This document shows positions 1 to 8,697 of a stretch of DNA of 64,000 nt, in pieces. This stretch comes from an uncultured Crocinitomix sp. (GTDB lineage: Bacteria > Bacteroidota > Bacteroidia > Flavobacteriales_D > Crocinitomicaceae): positions 1-64,000 of the forward strand of contig CAJQHR010000021.1 in NCBI GenBank assembly GCA_905478225.1, written 5' to 3'. Each line of letters opens with the position of its first letter. The first letter of the stretch is position 1. A model generated the notes under the pieces. The model was not told where the DNA came from. It was given only the letters and a program-made list of their open reading frames with translations, and did not search any database. A program made the translations under genes and the position numbers.

Positions 1-75
1 AAATTTATTTGGATAATTAATGGGTCGTTCTTCTCTAACTCAGAAAATTACGAGATGCTATTTAGCTTATGCGGC

Positions 76-462
76 TTAAATCTCTGCAATAGTTGCTGCG
101 GTCAGCGGCTTTGGAATCACTTTCTTAACACTTGTTAACATGCCTGCCTTCATTCGCATTAACTCGCTGGATTTTTTGGATAAAAAGTACACCTCAACAC
201 CCGACGTTTCTCCAATATTCATTTTCTCAACATATTCCATCATACCCATGCCTTCTAGATAAGGCATGAACTCATCCAAAAAAACAGCGCTTTCCGTTTT
301 CCTATGCTCCGCTCCTGAAAACTCTCTTTTAAAATAATTTAAACCCTCTTAGCTATTATCAATAATTGAAACATCAATATCATTATTCCAATTCCTGATT
401 AACTCTTCGTTAAGAACATTATTTGATTGATTGTCGTCGATTAAAATAACTTGGTAATCCAT
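76..462 (-). pseudogene. Response-regulator receiver domain gene broken by an in-frame TAA
   Basis: Reading the minus strand from an ATG at 462 gives a CheY-like receiver of about 128 codons in one unbroken frame except for a TAA at 349-351. The acidic pocket is visible near the N-terminus (ILIDDNQSN), the phospho-acceptor Asp in VFLDEFMP, and the conserved Lys in VIPKPLT near the C-terminus. No output domain follows, so the intact ancestor was a stand-alone receiver. The stop lies between the first acidic cluster and the phospho-acceptor, so the product would lack the phosphorylation site. The segment after the stop has its own internal ATG but no N-terminal strand. A sequencing error or a very recent mutation would look the same. 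Confidence 0.75.
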
Positions 463-574
463 TCTGCCTTCTCTCTTTTTTTATTAAAGATAAGCTGAAG
501 TTCTTGCAGTTACAGCGGTTATCTACAAAACGACATTTATTATTGTTGAACCGCCTATTTGCAGCTCAAAACGC

Positions 575-793
575 TTAGATTTCTTTTGCTAATCGTGGTA
601 AACACCTTATTTGTTTATCACTTAATTTACCCTTACCTGTGATGAGCACAAATTTTGACTTTGTTTCGACAATGCCAATTATTTTTCTCACTTTACCTTT
701 TTTCTTGATCCCGAAAACTGACACTTTTCTGTATCCATTATCTTCTACCAACAATTTTGAATATTTAACTTTTGCAGGTCTGATAATTAGCCG
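575..793 (-). pseudogene. Start-less remnant resembling the C-terminus of DUF4252 proteins
   Basis: The 463-940 stretch has no intact gene. On its minus strand an open frame of about 72 codons ends at TAA 575-577 and has an in-frame stop just upstream (794-796) with no ATG. It encodes KLLVEDNGYRKVSVFGIKKK followed by a segment containing IIGIVETKSKFVLITGKGKLS. The alternating strands and the late glycine-rich turn resemble the C-terminal half of DUF4252, a small secreted Bacteroidota family. The rest of the interval is very AT-rich. I am fairly sure that this was once coding; the family assignment is tentative. Confidence 0.35.
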
Positions 794-940
794 CTACTCT
801 TTCTAATTAAGTTGCTTTTTTGGAGCATAAAAAAATTAATTTATGGAAAATAAGTTAAAACACCCCGAGTTAAACGTATGAAAAACAGAAAATTATAACG
901 AAAATAAAAAACTAACTTTTTTTTAAGTTTTTTTGTTAAA

Positions 941-1549
941 TTATTTCACGACTTGCGCATTTCCCATGAATAAATCACGCAAACGTTCTAATTTCGAGTC
1001 ATGTTTTTCGGCAAAAACGATATGCTGACATTTTTGAATACTTTCAGAAATTCGATCAATATCTGTATGAAAACTTGATCCAACTAAAAATTCGGCATCC
1101 TCTACAATAATCATTTGAAGCTCCATGAGGTTGATTCCATTGAGAAAATAGAGTTTACTCAACCGATTTGGTGTAGCAATAACGATATCAGCACCTCTAT
1201 AAATCTCATCCTTCTGATGATTGATGATTCGTTCTTCATAGACCATGCGTACGCGCAAAGAGGAGAACTCTGTGTATCTTTTAAACCTTTCTTCCAAAGC
1301 TACCACAGCGGCTTTGTCTTTTGCATAAATCAAAGCCACAGGGTTATCGCCTTTCGGTTTCATTTGTAATTTTTGCAATACGCTAATAATTAAGGCTTCC
1401 GTTTTCCCAGATCCTTTCTCACCAACTGCAAATATATTGGCCCCACTTTTAATTTTCGGAATCAATTCTTTCTGCAAAGGAGTTGGTTCTTCCAAACCTA
1501 ATTCGGCTATCTTATCTAATAAAAACTGATTTAATTTTTTGAAAGGCAT
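941..1549 (-). CDS. Stand-alone DEAD-box helicase-like N-terminal domain protein
   Basis: About 202 residues when started at the second ATG (1549), where the sequence MPFKKLNQFLLDKI matches the usual start of this flavobacterial family; a further ATG lies 30 bases upstream. It holds only RecA-like domain 1 of a DEAD-box RNA helicase: a Q-motif region (EPTPLQKE), a Walker A loop GEKGSGKT, and motif Ib TPNRL. The DEAD box itself is degenerate (VEDAEF), the SAT motif is not evident, and the second helicase domain is absent. Loss of the catalytic Asp-Glu pair order and of domain 2 argues against helicase activity; an RNA-binding or regulatory role is possible. No close operon partner: the next gene upstream on this strand ends 59 bases away. 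Confidence 0.75.
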   Translation of the reverse strand: MPFKKLNQFLLDKIAELGLEEPTPLQKELIPKIKSGANIFAVGEKGSGKTEALIISVLQKLQMKPKGDNPVALIYAKDKAAVVALEERFKRYTEFSSLRVRMVYEERIINHQKDEIYRGADIVIATPNRLSKLYFLNGINLMELQMIIVEDAEFLVGSSFHTDIDRISESIQKCQHIVFAEKHDSKLERLRDLFMGNAQVVK

Positions 1550-1608
1550 AATATGAAGTTTGCTATTTGCGCTTGGCAAAGTTAGTAATCGAATTCAAGT
1601 GTACAAGC

Positions 1609-2088
1609 TTAAGGTACTAATTTGGAATGCCCTTCATAGAAGCTCTTAATTTTCTTTTTATCTCTGTTAAACCTGCTCACAAGCGGTTGCCAGCCAGATT
1701 TACCATCTGTTCCATTCACAAGTACTCCACTCCCCCACCAAGTTGAATAGATTTTGAATTGTTCTATATCGTTGATTGCACAGCAAATGGTTTCAGGAAT
1801 TTCTTTTTTTACTTTTTTGAGCATAAATGCTTCAAATTCCGCCTTGCTCAGCCCAGTCCTATTGATTAATTCATGCACGACAATTGCAACGGGCTTGCCT
1901 TTAAATAAAAACGTTGGTTCTACGGTTTTACCTTTACGCGTTTTTCGAATATCCTCTGTTGTGTTTACTGGAACGAAGAAAAAGTAATTTTGCGTGCCAA
2001 TAAAAATGCCTTGCAAAGATGAAGACAAGGATTTTTCACCTAAATGGCGTGTATTTTCTGCTATGACGTAATCGTATTCTTCTTTCAT
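1609..2088 (-). CDS. Conserved hypothetical protein, about 159 aa
   Basis: I do not recognise the family. The product is soluble, with no signal peptide or membrane segment, rich in Lys and Phe/Tyr, and begins MKEEYDYVIAENTRHLGEK. It may be an alpha/beta protein: strands such as GIFIGTQNYFFFVPV and PVAIVVHELI alternate with charged helices. Its ATG overlaps the TGA of the upstream apbE gene by four bases (ATGA, 2085-2088), so the two are probably translated together. ApbE normally flavinylates a target protein, but nothing here shows an FMN-acceptor motif, so a link is positional only. Confidence 0.6.
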   Translation of the reverse strand: MKEEYDYVIAENTRHLGEKSLSSSLQGIFIGTQNYFFFVPVNTTEDIRKTRKGKTVEPTFLFKGKPVAIVVHELINRTGLSKAEFEAFMLKKVKKEIPETICCAINDIEQFKIYSTWWGSGVLVNGTDGKSGWQPLVSRFNRDKKKIKSFYEGHSKLVP

Positions 2089-3182
2089 GGCGCCGAATTA
2101 AGATCAATCATTTTGCCAAAATCAGGCGTATAAAAGGTTTCAAATTCGTCATATTCGTTGATGAAAATGAAATAAACATCCAAGTCAAGTTGTGGATTTG
2201 CATCTATAAACGCAATTGATTCTTCAGGTCCCATGACCATAAAAGCAGTTGCTATTGCGTCTGCCATTGCGCATGACTCAGTGACGACGGTAGCGCTCAA
2301 TAGTGAGTGCGTAACTGGATATCCGGTTAACGGATCAAGCGTGTGCGAATATTTAATGCCGTTTTTTTCGTAGAACTTTCGGTAAGAACCTGAAGTGGCA
2401 ATACTTTTATTTTCAACGTTGACAATTTCTTGTAATTCACGTGTGCCTTCGTTAGAATTTTCAACTGGTTTATCAATTCCAATTCGCCAAGGAACGCCAT
2501 CAGCGTTATTTCCACTTACTCTTATTTCACCTCCAATTTCAACGAAATAATTTTTAGCTCCACGAATTTCTAACTCTTCTGCCAAAATATCCACAGCCAA
2601 ACCTTGTGCAATGGCGTTAAAATCTAACTTGGCGTTAGGTGTGTTTTTTACAATGGAGAATGTTTTCAATGAGTCGTCAGATATTTCACCCGAAAAATTA
2701 AAATGATATCCGTTCTGAAACCCTAATAAAGTGCGTAAAGAATCTACTATCACAGAATCCGGAACAATTTCTAAATCTTTCATAAAACCCCAGCCATCCA
2801 CAAGTGGATATACGCTTGGATCGAACGCCCCTTTTGTGATTTTATGCACAGATAGGGCCATTTCATAACACCGATTAAAATAATTATAAGTGTCTTGATA
2901 AACGAAGGTTCCTGCTCCAAAATTATTCAACTTTGTTAAGATTGAATTTGGAATATAACTACTAAGCGCAACATCAAAATTTGAGAGTATCAGATTCACT
3001 TCTTCCATTGTTATGGAAATAGAGTCATTGCAAATAATTGCGAATGTTGTGCCTTGTGTGCTTCCGTAAAGTTCAACCGGTTCAGCTAAAACAGTGTTAT
3101 TAATTTCACTTTCAGAATTGGAGGATTCACCACCGCAGCTCAATAAAATAAATGGTATTAAAAAAAGTAAATAATGCTTCAT
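2085..3182 (-). CDS. apbE: FAD:protein FMN transferase (ApbE family lipoprotein)
   Basis: ApbE transfers FMN from FAD to a Thr of target proteins such as Nqr/Rnf subunits on the outer face of the inner membrane. Starting at ATG 3182 gives a lipoprotein signal, MKHYLLFLIPFILLSC, with a lipobox Cys followed by Ser-rich linker. Family motifs are clear: AFDPSVYPLVDGWGF, LDFNAIAQGLAVDILAE (FAD site), YFVEIGGEIRVSG, and SHTLDPLTGYPVTHSLLSATV followed by CAMADAIATAFMVMG. About 365 residues is normal. The seven extra residues in front of Met 3182 are probably not translated. The gene overlaps the next one by ATGA. No Nqr or Rnf genes are within the window, so its substrate is unknown. Confidence 0.92.
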   Translation of the reverse strand: MKHYLLFLIPFILLSCGGESSNSESEINNTVLAEPVELYGSTQGTTFAIICNDSISITMEEVNLILSNFDVALSSYIPNSILTKLNNFGAGTFVYQDTYNYFNRCYEMALSVHKITKGAFDPSVYPLVDGWGFMKDLEIVPDSVIVDSLRTLLGFQNGYHFNFSGEISDDSLKTFSIVKNTPNAKLDFNAIAQGLAVDILAEELEIRGAKNYFVEIGGEIRVSGNNADGVPWRIGIDKPVENSNEGTRELQEIVNVENKSIATSGSYRKFYEKNGIKYSHTLDPLTGYPVTHSLLSATVVTESCAMADAIATAFMVMGPEESIAFIDANPQLDLDVYFIFINEYDEFETFYTPDFGKMIDLNSAP

Positions 3183-3232
3183 AAAAAAATTAGATTGGAG
3201 CAAAGTTATTTCTTTTTTTGAGTAGCAAGTGC

Positions 3233-6200
3233 TTAATGACGAACTAAGTCGCCAGCATCTGATTTATCGTCCCATTCGTACTCGGAAATTCCATGACCGT
3301 TGCAAGAATACGAAATGGTGCCGAATTTAGTTTGTACTTTTTCATATACATTGCCTTCTCCGTTGATGACGACAATACGTCTTACTACAAATGATACCAT
3401 AAGTCCATCTTCATCATTAATCGTATAAACTTCTTCCGTCATTCCTTCAGGGAATTGATCACCTAAATCATTCTTTGTCTGCTGATCAATTTTAGTAATG
3501 TCAATATCTCTTAAAGATTCAACGTATTCCTCCGATACAATTCGATCCTCTTCACTATCTACAGCCAATTCGTTTTCCTCTTCTTTCATGCCTTCCACCA
3601 TTTCGGAAGTGTCGTCAATATTTTTGTCAGCTGTTTCATCAGAATTTTTCAGAGCCTCATCCTGATCGTTTTTATTCCCTTCTAAATAATCAAACGTTTT
3701 ATGGCTTTCATCAAGATTTTCGGCAGCTTTGTTGTCCAAGTAATTTTCTTCGTCCAACTTCATGCTGTCCAAAACTACTTCATAGCCTTCACGATTTTTA
3801 TCATCCTCTACCGCATTCTCAACTCGTTCAATTTCTAACTTCTCCAATTCCACGTCAGAATCGAAAAGAATGTTATTTTGATCAACCATTAACTCATCTG
3901 ATTTTTCAGAGTTTTCAATCCATTGTACTTCTACAAAATCTTCCATCTGTTCTCTCGGAAGATCGTTATTCAGATTCTCGATTTCAATTTCGTTCTTGAT
4001 ATTTTCAGTGTATATTTTTTGATCGACAGTAACATCATACTGATCATCTCGTCTGTCTGAATTAATTTCAACACGCGCCACAAAGCCATCTTCAACTATT
4101 AATTCATGTTCTTCTCTCGGTATGTCTGCTTCCAATTCATTGGCACGAATTTCATCTATTATAAATTCAGTCTCATCTTTAGTTTCCATCACAACATCTT
4201 CCTGATCCCAGGAACTTGTATTCGATTTATTAATTAAATCAATGTTATGGTCTTCGACATGAATCTCTGTATTTATTCTTGGAATATCTCTTTTTGGATC
4301 TATTTCAATTCGATTCTCTTTATATTGCTCTACATATGCCTTTTGATCGTATGTAACGTTTGTTTGTGCTAAATCCTCCAATTCATTTTCCAAAATTATT
4401 TCCGCTCGAATTTTGTCAACGTCTAATAAATACCCAACTCTTGGTAAATCACTCTCGTTATCAATTTCTTCTATTTCAGAAACAATATTATTCACCCTCT
4501 GGTTTTGCAATTGGATATCGTTGTCATTCATCTCATTGCGATCACGATCAACCACTGCTTGTTTGTCCGCCATTACCTCAACCGAATCAGTTGCAGCACG
4601 ACGTTGTAAAGTTGGGGCAATAACAGATTCATCTATGTCTTTATTGATAGTTACCACTTTTTCACGTGTAGTGTAGTTTTCCTCTTCCTGCGCTGCCTTA
4701 TTTTCATTATTTGCAGCTTCAGCATCTAAGCCTTGTTGCTCCGTTCTGATGGTGGTCAAATTCTTTCGTTCTACCTCTGCGTTCGCCAACATTTTTGCCA
4801 CATCAACGGAATTGGTTGAGCGATTTGGCTGACCGTAATTGGTCAAATGCGTCTTCGTCTTAATCGCGACTTGCGGATTCAAGATTTGCTCAATTTCCTT
4901 TAATTGATCTTTTGGATACTGGTCTTTTGATTTAAGACCGACTGCTCTCAAATAATATTCTTTTGCCTTATCATACTCCGCCGAATTGAAGTAGCCGTCT
5001 GCCTTCTTAATAATCTTATTGTAACTTTTGTTAACCGTAGCATCTGTTTGCGCCTGCATATTCTCGGTACACAACTTAATGCGATCCTCAGGCCAAGGTC
5101 TATTAAAGAGATTATATGCTTTCACATAAGTCTCTTTTGCGACCGACCAATCTCCTTTTTCAAATTGGTTATCTGCTTCTAGGATAAGGGCTTCATAGTC
5201 TTTCTCTAATTTATCAGCATTACCAGCTTTTAATTGAATTTGTTTAATCTCATCAATTCTTGCTTGTGGAAGAGGGTCAGTCGGTTTAGCAGATAGTGCT
5301 TGTTGATACAACATTAAAGCGGCATCATATTCTTTTGCATCATATTTATCTTGCGCCTCGGCCAGTAATTTTTGATATGCTTCTTCATCTTTATCGGAAG
5401 CAGCTTGTTTTAGCATGCTCTCAGCACTTGCAATTTTATCTAACGGATACTTTTCACCCGGTTTCATTTTAAGCGCCTCATTATACGTCACAATTGAGTT
5501 TTGATAATCAGCATTATTAAATTCTTGATCGGCTCTTGATAGCATTGCTAAATACTCCGCCTCCTTTTTTTTGGCTAAGTCAGCGTCATCCATTTTGCTT
5601 TTAATTTCAGCAATTTTATTTAGCGGGTATGATTCGCCCGGTTTCAATACTAACGAGGCGTTAAATTTGTCCAAGGCTTCTTGCCATTGAGCTCCTGTCA
5701 TTGCAGATTCACCATCTTTTATCAAGGCATCATATTTTGCATTTAATTCTTTCTCATCAGCTAATGCCTTTTCACGATCAACATTAATTTGTTCAATTTT
5801 ATCTATTTGAGCTTTCGCATAGGTGTCGGTAGGTTTAAAACCTAAAGCGCGTTCATACAAACCTTTCGAGTCATTCAAATCATCAGATGCAAAAAGTACA
5901 TCCGCTTTATCAATTATTTTTTGATATTGACGCTCAGTCTCTTCCAAAGATTCTGCCTTCATTCTTTTCTCAATCTCCGCAATTTGGGCATCTGGATACG
6001 TTTCAGCGGGTTTAATTGCACTAGCGTCATCATATAATGCTCTTGCGCCATCCCAATTTTCATCATCAAATGCAGCATCTGCTTCTCCAATTTTTTTATC
6101 GTACTGGGCTTGTTTATCTGCATTTTGATTTTCTTCTTCTAACTTCAAAGCCACCTCTTTAATTTTATCAGAAATCTTTGGGTCTGGCTTCACTTTAAGT

Positions 6201-8461
6201 GCTTCTTTATATTTATCCAACGCCTTGGCGTAATCATTCGCTGTATAAGCAGCATCCCCTTCAGCGACTAAATCTTCAAATTGTTTATTCAGTGCATTAG
6301 CTTCTTCATTTAATCTCAGCTTTTCTTCTAATTCAAGAATTTTCCCTTTTGGATAAGGATCATCTTTAATTGAAACTGCCGCTTTATATTTGTCCATAGC
6401 CTTGGCTAAATCATCTGCCTTTTCGGCTTCCTCGGCCTCTTTAATTGCGGAATCATATTTTGCCTTTGTCTCGGCTTCACTTTGATTTTTCGCTATTAAC
6501 TCATCTATCTCTTTAATTTTCGCTCGCACATCAGCATCTTCTTTAATGCCTAGCGCATTATTATAGTTTAGCTTTGCGTCATCATAGTCACCCGCGTTAA
6601 ATGATCGACTTCCGTCTGCGACAAAACCGTCAAATTTCGCTTGATCCTCCGCCAATTTTTTGGCATCTGCAATCACTTTATTTGCTTCATCAATTTTTGA
6701 CTGCGCAGTTGCATCACCCGGTTTCGCAACCAATGCTTTGTTATATCGATCAATTGCTTCTAAATAATCCTTTCTTCCGTTTGCTGCATCACCCTCAGCC
6801 ATCATATTCTTATACTGCTCTTCTTTCTGAGCAGCGTCTGCTTGATCGGCCAATAAGGCCTCTATTTTCGCAATTTCATCTATGGGCGCCTGCTCCTTGG
6901 GTTTAACACTAGATGCCGCGCTATATTTATTTTTGGCTTCGTTGTGTTTTTTTTGATCGAATAAGGACTTGGCTTCCTTCATATGCGCATTATACTCCGC
7001 ATTCATTTTGGCTTCTCCGGCTTCCTTTTCTTTTTCTTTGGCAATCAAATCAATTTGAGCAAGAGCTTCTGAATCGCCCGGTTTTAACCTAAGCGCTTCT
7101 TCGTGTTTTGATTTTGCATCATCCCACGAACGTTGGTTAATTTTGCCTTTCCCTTCTTCCATCAGGCGATTATAGTCTGCCTCTAATTTCTCATTGGCAG
7201 CCTTTTCATCTGCTTTTTTCTTTAAAATATCTGCTATTGCAGCTAATTGACTTGTCGGTCGAGCTTCACCCGGCTTTAATTTCAGTGCTTCCTCATAATT
7301 CTTCTTTGCTTCATCATAACTCTCTTTATCGAATGCACCATCAGCGGAAGCAATGAGTTGATTATATTTATCTTGATTGGCTTTATCTTCAGCAAGTGCA
7401 GCTTCTTTGTCCGCTTTTTTCTTTTTAGCTGCATCTAATTTCGCTTTAACGTCAGCATCTTGCTTTAAAACTAATGCGGCTTGATATTTTGATATTCCTT
7501 CGTCAAAATTTTCGCTTCCAACGGCATTATCACCCTCGGCTACTAACTTATTGAAGGCGGCCTCATTATTCTTTTGATCGGCTAATTCTTTTTCTATTTC
7601 AGCAATATACTTTATCGGTAATTGTTCGCTAGGTTTTAAACTTGAAGCTTCTCTGTATAAGCCCAATGCCTTTTCAAGTTCATCAGCTGAGCGTGCAGTT
7701 TTACCTGCAGTCATTTTTTCTGCAAACTCTTTTTCCAATGCCTCATTTGCTCTTAGTTCTTCGAGCCTAATTTTTGCATCCTGAATTTTATCTTTGGTGG
7801 GTTGATGTGTAGGTTTTAAGCCCAATGCCAATTCGTATTGACCAATTGCTTTTTCATATTCCGTTTTTTTCACGAAAGCATCACCCGCTTCAACATAAGC
7901 CATGAAGTCAGCTTCTTTCTTCTCATTTTCCTTCGCTTCTTTTTCCAACTCTTCTTTATCCGGTGGATTCTTGTTTCGAAGTGCTTCAATTTTCTTCTTC
8001 ATGACTTTGATCTTTTGCTGATCAAAAGTGATAACCCCATCTGGTTGAATGGCCATTTCAACCATTGGTTCGCGCTCTAAAAACGAAAAGTCAATATCAG
8101 GTACACTTTCAAAAATTGTCACTTCAAATCTTTGTTCAACCACACCGGGAGGAAGTTCTTTAGGATAATTTGCATGGCCATCCATAATTGCCGTTTTTGT
8201 AACGAATCCGGACTTTTTAACAAAAACTTTATAGGTACAGCCGATACAAACAGGCAATTCAATTGCCGGAACCTTTCCATTAGATCCTGAGCTTTCTTTC
8301 GCCACTAGAGAGCCATTTTTATACACCTCAATTGTTGCGCCGTTCACAGGTTTACCAGTGTCGTCATTTCTAACCACTGGCTTTAATTCAATCACAGTTT
8401 TTTGGCCATAGGTATAGCCTGCAGTCAAAATTATTAACGCTAAAATGATTATTCTCATCAT
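3233..8461 (-). CDS. Giant secreted repeat protein (TPR-like, 1742 aa)
   Basis: A signal peptide (MMRIIILALIILTAGYTYGQ) is followed by a carboxypeptidase-regulatory-like beta-sandwich (about residues 22-120) and a charged helix. Residues about 189-1192 form roughly 17 tandem units of about 59 residues. Each begins like (A/E)GD..F....Y..A...Y..AL.LKPGE..P, one TPR-like helix pair, followed by KI.EIE and a Lys/Glu-rich helix. Residues about 1200-1640 are very acidic and carry a second, weaker repeat with DLPR/DIPR motifs. The last about 60 residues (ending DAGDLVRH) look like a small beta domain. I see no T9SS sorting signal. Bacteroidota do encode long periplasmic proteins of this general kind, but I cannot give a function. 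ATG 8458 is an equally good start. Confidence 0.85.
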   Translation of the reverse strand: MMRIIILALIILTAGYTYGQKTVIELKPVVRNDDTGKPVNGATIEVYKNGSLVAKESSGSNGKVPAIELPVCIGCTYKVFVKKSGFVTKTAIMDGHANYPKELPPGVVEQRFEVTIFESVPDIDFSFLEREPMVEMAIQPDGVITFDQQKIKVMKKKIEALRNKNPPDKEELEKEAKENEKKEADFMAYVEAGDAFVKKTEYEKAIGQYELALGLKPTHQPTKDKIQDAKIRLEELRANEALEKEFAEKMTAGKTARSADELEKALGLYREASSLKPSEQLPIKYIAEIEKELADQKNNEAAFNKLVAEGDNAVGSENFDEGISKYQAALVLKQDADVKAKLDAAKKKKADKEAALAEDKANQDKYNQLIASADGAFDKESYDEAKKNYEEALKLKPGEARPTSQLAAIADILKKKADEKAANEKLEADYNRLMEEGKGKINQRSWDDAKSKHEEALRLKPGDSEALAQIDLIAKEKEKEAGEAKMNAEYNAHMKEAKSLFDQKKHNEAKNKYSAASSVKPKEQAPIDEIAKIEALLADQADAAQKEEQYKNMMAEGDAANGRKDYLEAIDRYNKALVAKPGDATAQSKIDEANKVIADAKKLAEDQAKFDGFVADGSRSFNAGDYDDAKLNYNNALGIKEDADVRAKIKEIDELIAKNQSEAETKAKYDSAIKEAEEAEKADDLAKAMDKYKAAVSIKDDPYPKGKILELEEKLRLNEEANALNKQFEDLVAEGDAAYTANDYAKALDKYKEALKVKPDPKISDKIKEVALKLEEENQNADKQAQYDKKIGEADAAFDDENWDGARALYDDASAIKPAETYPDAQIAEIEKRMKAESLEETERQYQKIIDKADVLFASDDLNDSKGLYERALGFKPTDTYAKAQIDKIEQINVDREKALADEKELNAKYDALIKDGESAMTGAQWQEALDKFNASLVLKPGESYPLNKIAEIKSKMDDADLAKKKEAEYLAMLSRADQEFNNADYQNSIVTYNEALKMKPGEKYPLDKIASAESMLKQAASDKDEEAYQKLLAEAQDKYDAKEYDAALMLYQQALSAKPTDPLPQARIDEIKQIQLKAGNADKLEKDYEALILEADNQFEKGDWSVAKETYVKAYNLFNRPWPEDRIKLCTENMQAQTDATVNKSYNKIIKKADGYFNSAEYDKAKEYYLRAVGLKSKDQYPKDQLKEIEQILNPQVAIKTKTHLTNYGQPNRSTNSVDVAKMLANAEVERKNLTTIRTEQQGLDAEAANNENKAAQEEENYTTREKVVTINKDIDESVIAPTLQRRAATDSVEVMADKQAVVDRDRNEMNDNDIQLQNQRVNNIVSEIEEIDNESDLPRVGYLLDVDKIRAEIILENELEDLAQTNVTYDQKAYVEQYKENRIEIDPKRDIPRINTEIHVEDHNIDLINKSNTSSWDQEDVVMETKDETEFIIDEIRANELEADIPREEHELIVEDGFVARVEINSDRRDDQYDVTVDQKIYTENIKNEIEIENLNNDLPREQMEDFVEVQWIENSEKSDELMVDQNNILFDSDVELEKLEIERVENAVEDDKNREGYEVVLDSMKLDEENYLDNKAAENLDESHKTFDYLEGNKNDQDEALKNSDETADKNIDDTSEMVEGMKEEENELAVDSEEDRIVSEEYVESLRDIDITKIDQQTKNDLGDQFPEGMTEEVYTINDEDGLMVSFVVRRIVVINGEGNVYEKVQTKFGTISYSCNGHGISEYEWDDKSDAGDLVRH
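4885..7897 (-). repeat. About 17 tandem coding repeats of about 59 codons
   Basis: Within the giant gene, units open with variants of VAEGDAAYTANDYAKALDKY, IASADGAFDKESYDEAKKNY or ILEADNQFEKGDWSVAKETY and recur at intervals of 57-65 codons. The most fixed positions are an Asp/Glu-Gly/Ala-Asp near the start, a Tyr or Trp before an Ala, and LKPGE or KPGD before a Pro. Units 3 and 8 share the variant KQDADVKAK / KEDADVRAK in place of LKPGE, which suggests block duplication. The repeats have diverged at the base level. Confidence 0.8.
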
Positions 8462-8697
8462 TGCTTTATACCCTTAATTCGCAAAAAGGTTCATTTCCTC
8501 CTCACGCCACATCTTATAATGTATCAATTCCTAAAAAGTAACTCCTTTTATTCGTTCAACACAAAGCTGTTTGCAACTTGTCATTCAACCCATTTAGACA
8601 ACCGTCACTTTTTCTTAATTTTATGAGGCTGTACAATTTAACAAATATCCGAAAAAAAAGCGATCTATGCTAGGTTTAAACCCACATAATTACCGCC
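8462..8697. promoter_or_regulatory. Divergent intergenic region
   Basis: These 236 bases separate the outward-facing giant repeat gene and the FAD oxidoreductase gene, so both promoters should lie here. A near match to the Bacteroidota -7 element (taggttta) sits at about 8669, 29 bases before the plus-strand ATG, but I see no well-spaced -33 TTG. No small gene or hairpin is obvious. Confidence 0.4.

Noticed and set aside
4360-4676. Plus-strand open frames antisense to the giant repeat gene
   Set aside because: They are low-complexity shadows of the acidic repeat coding strand, without start context or family resemblance.
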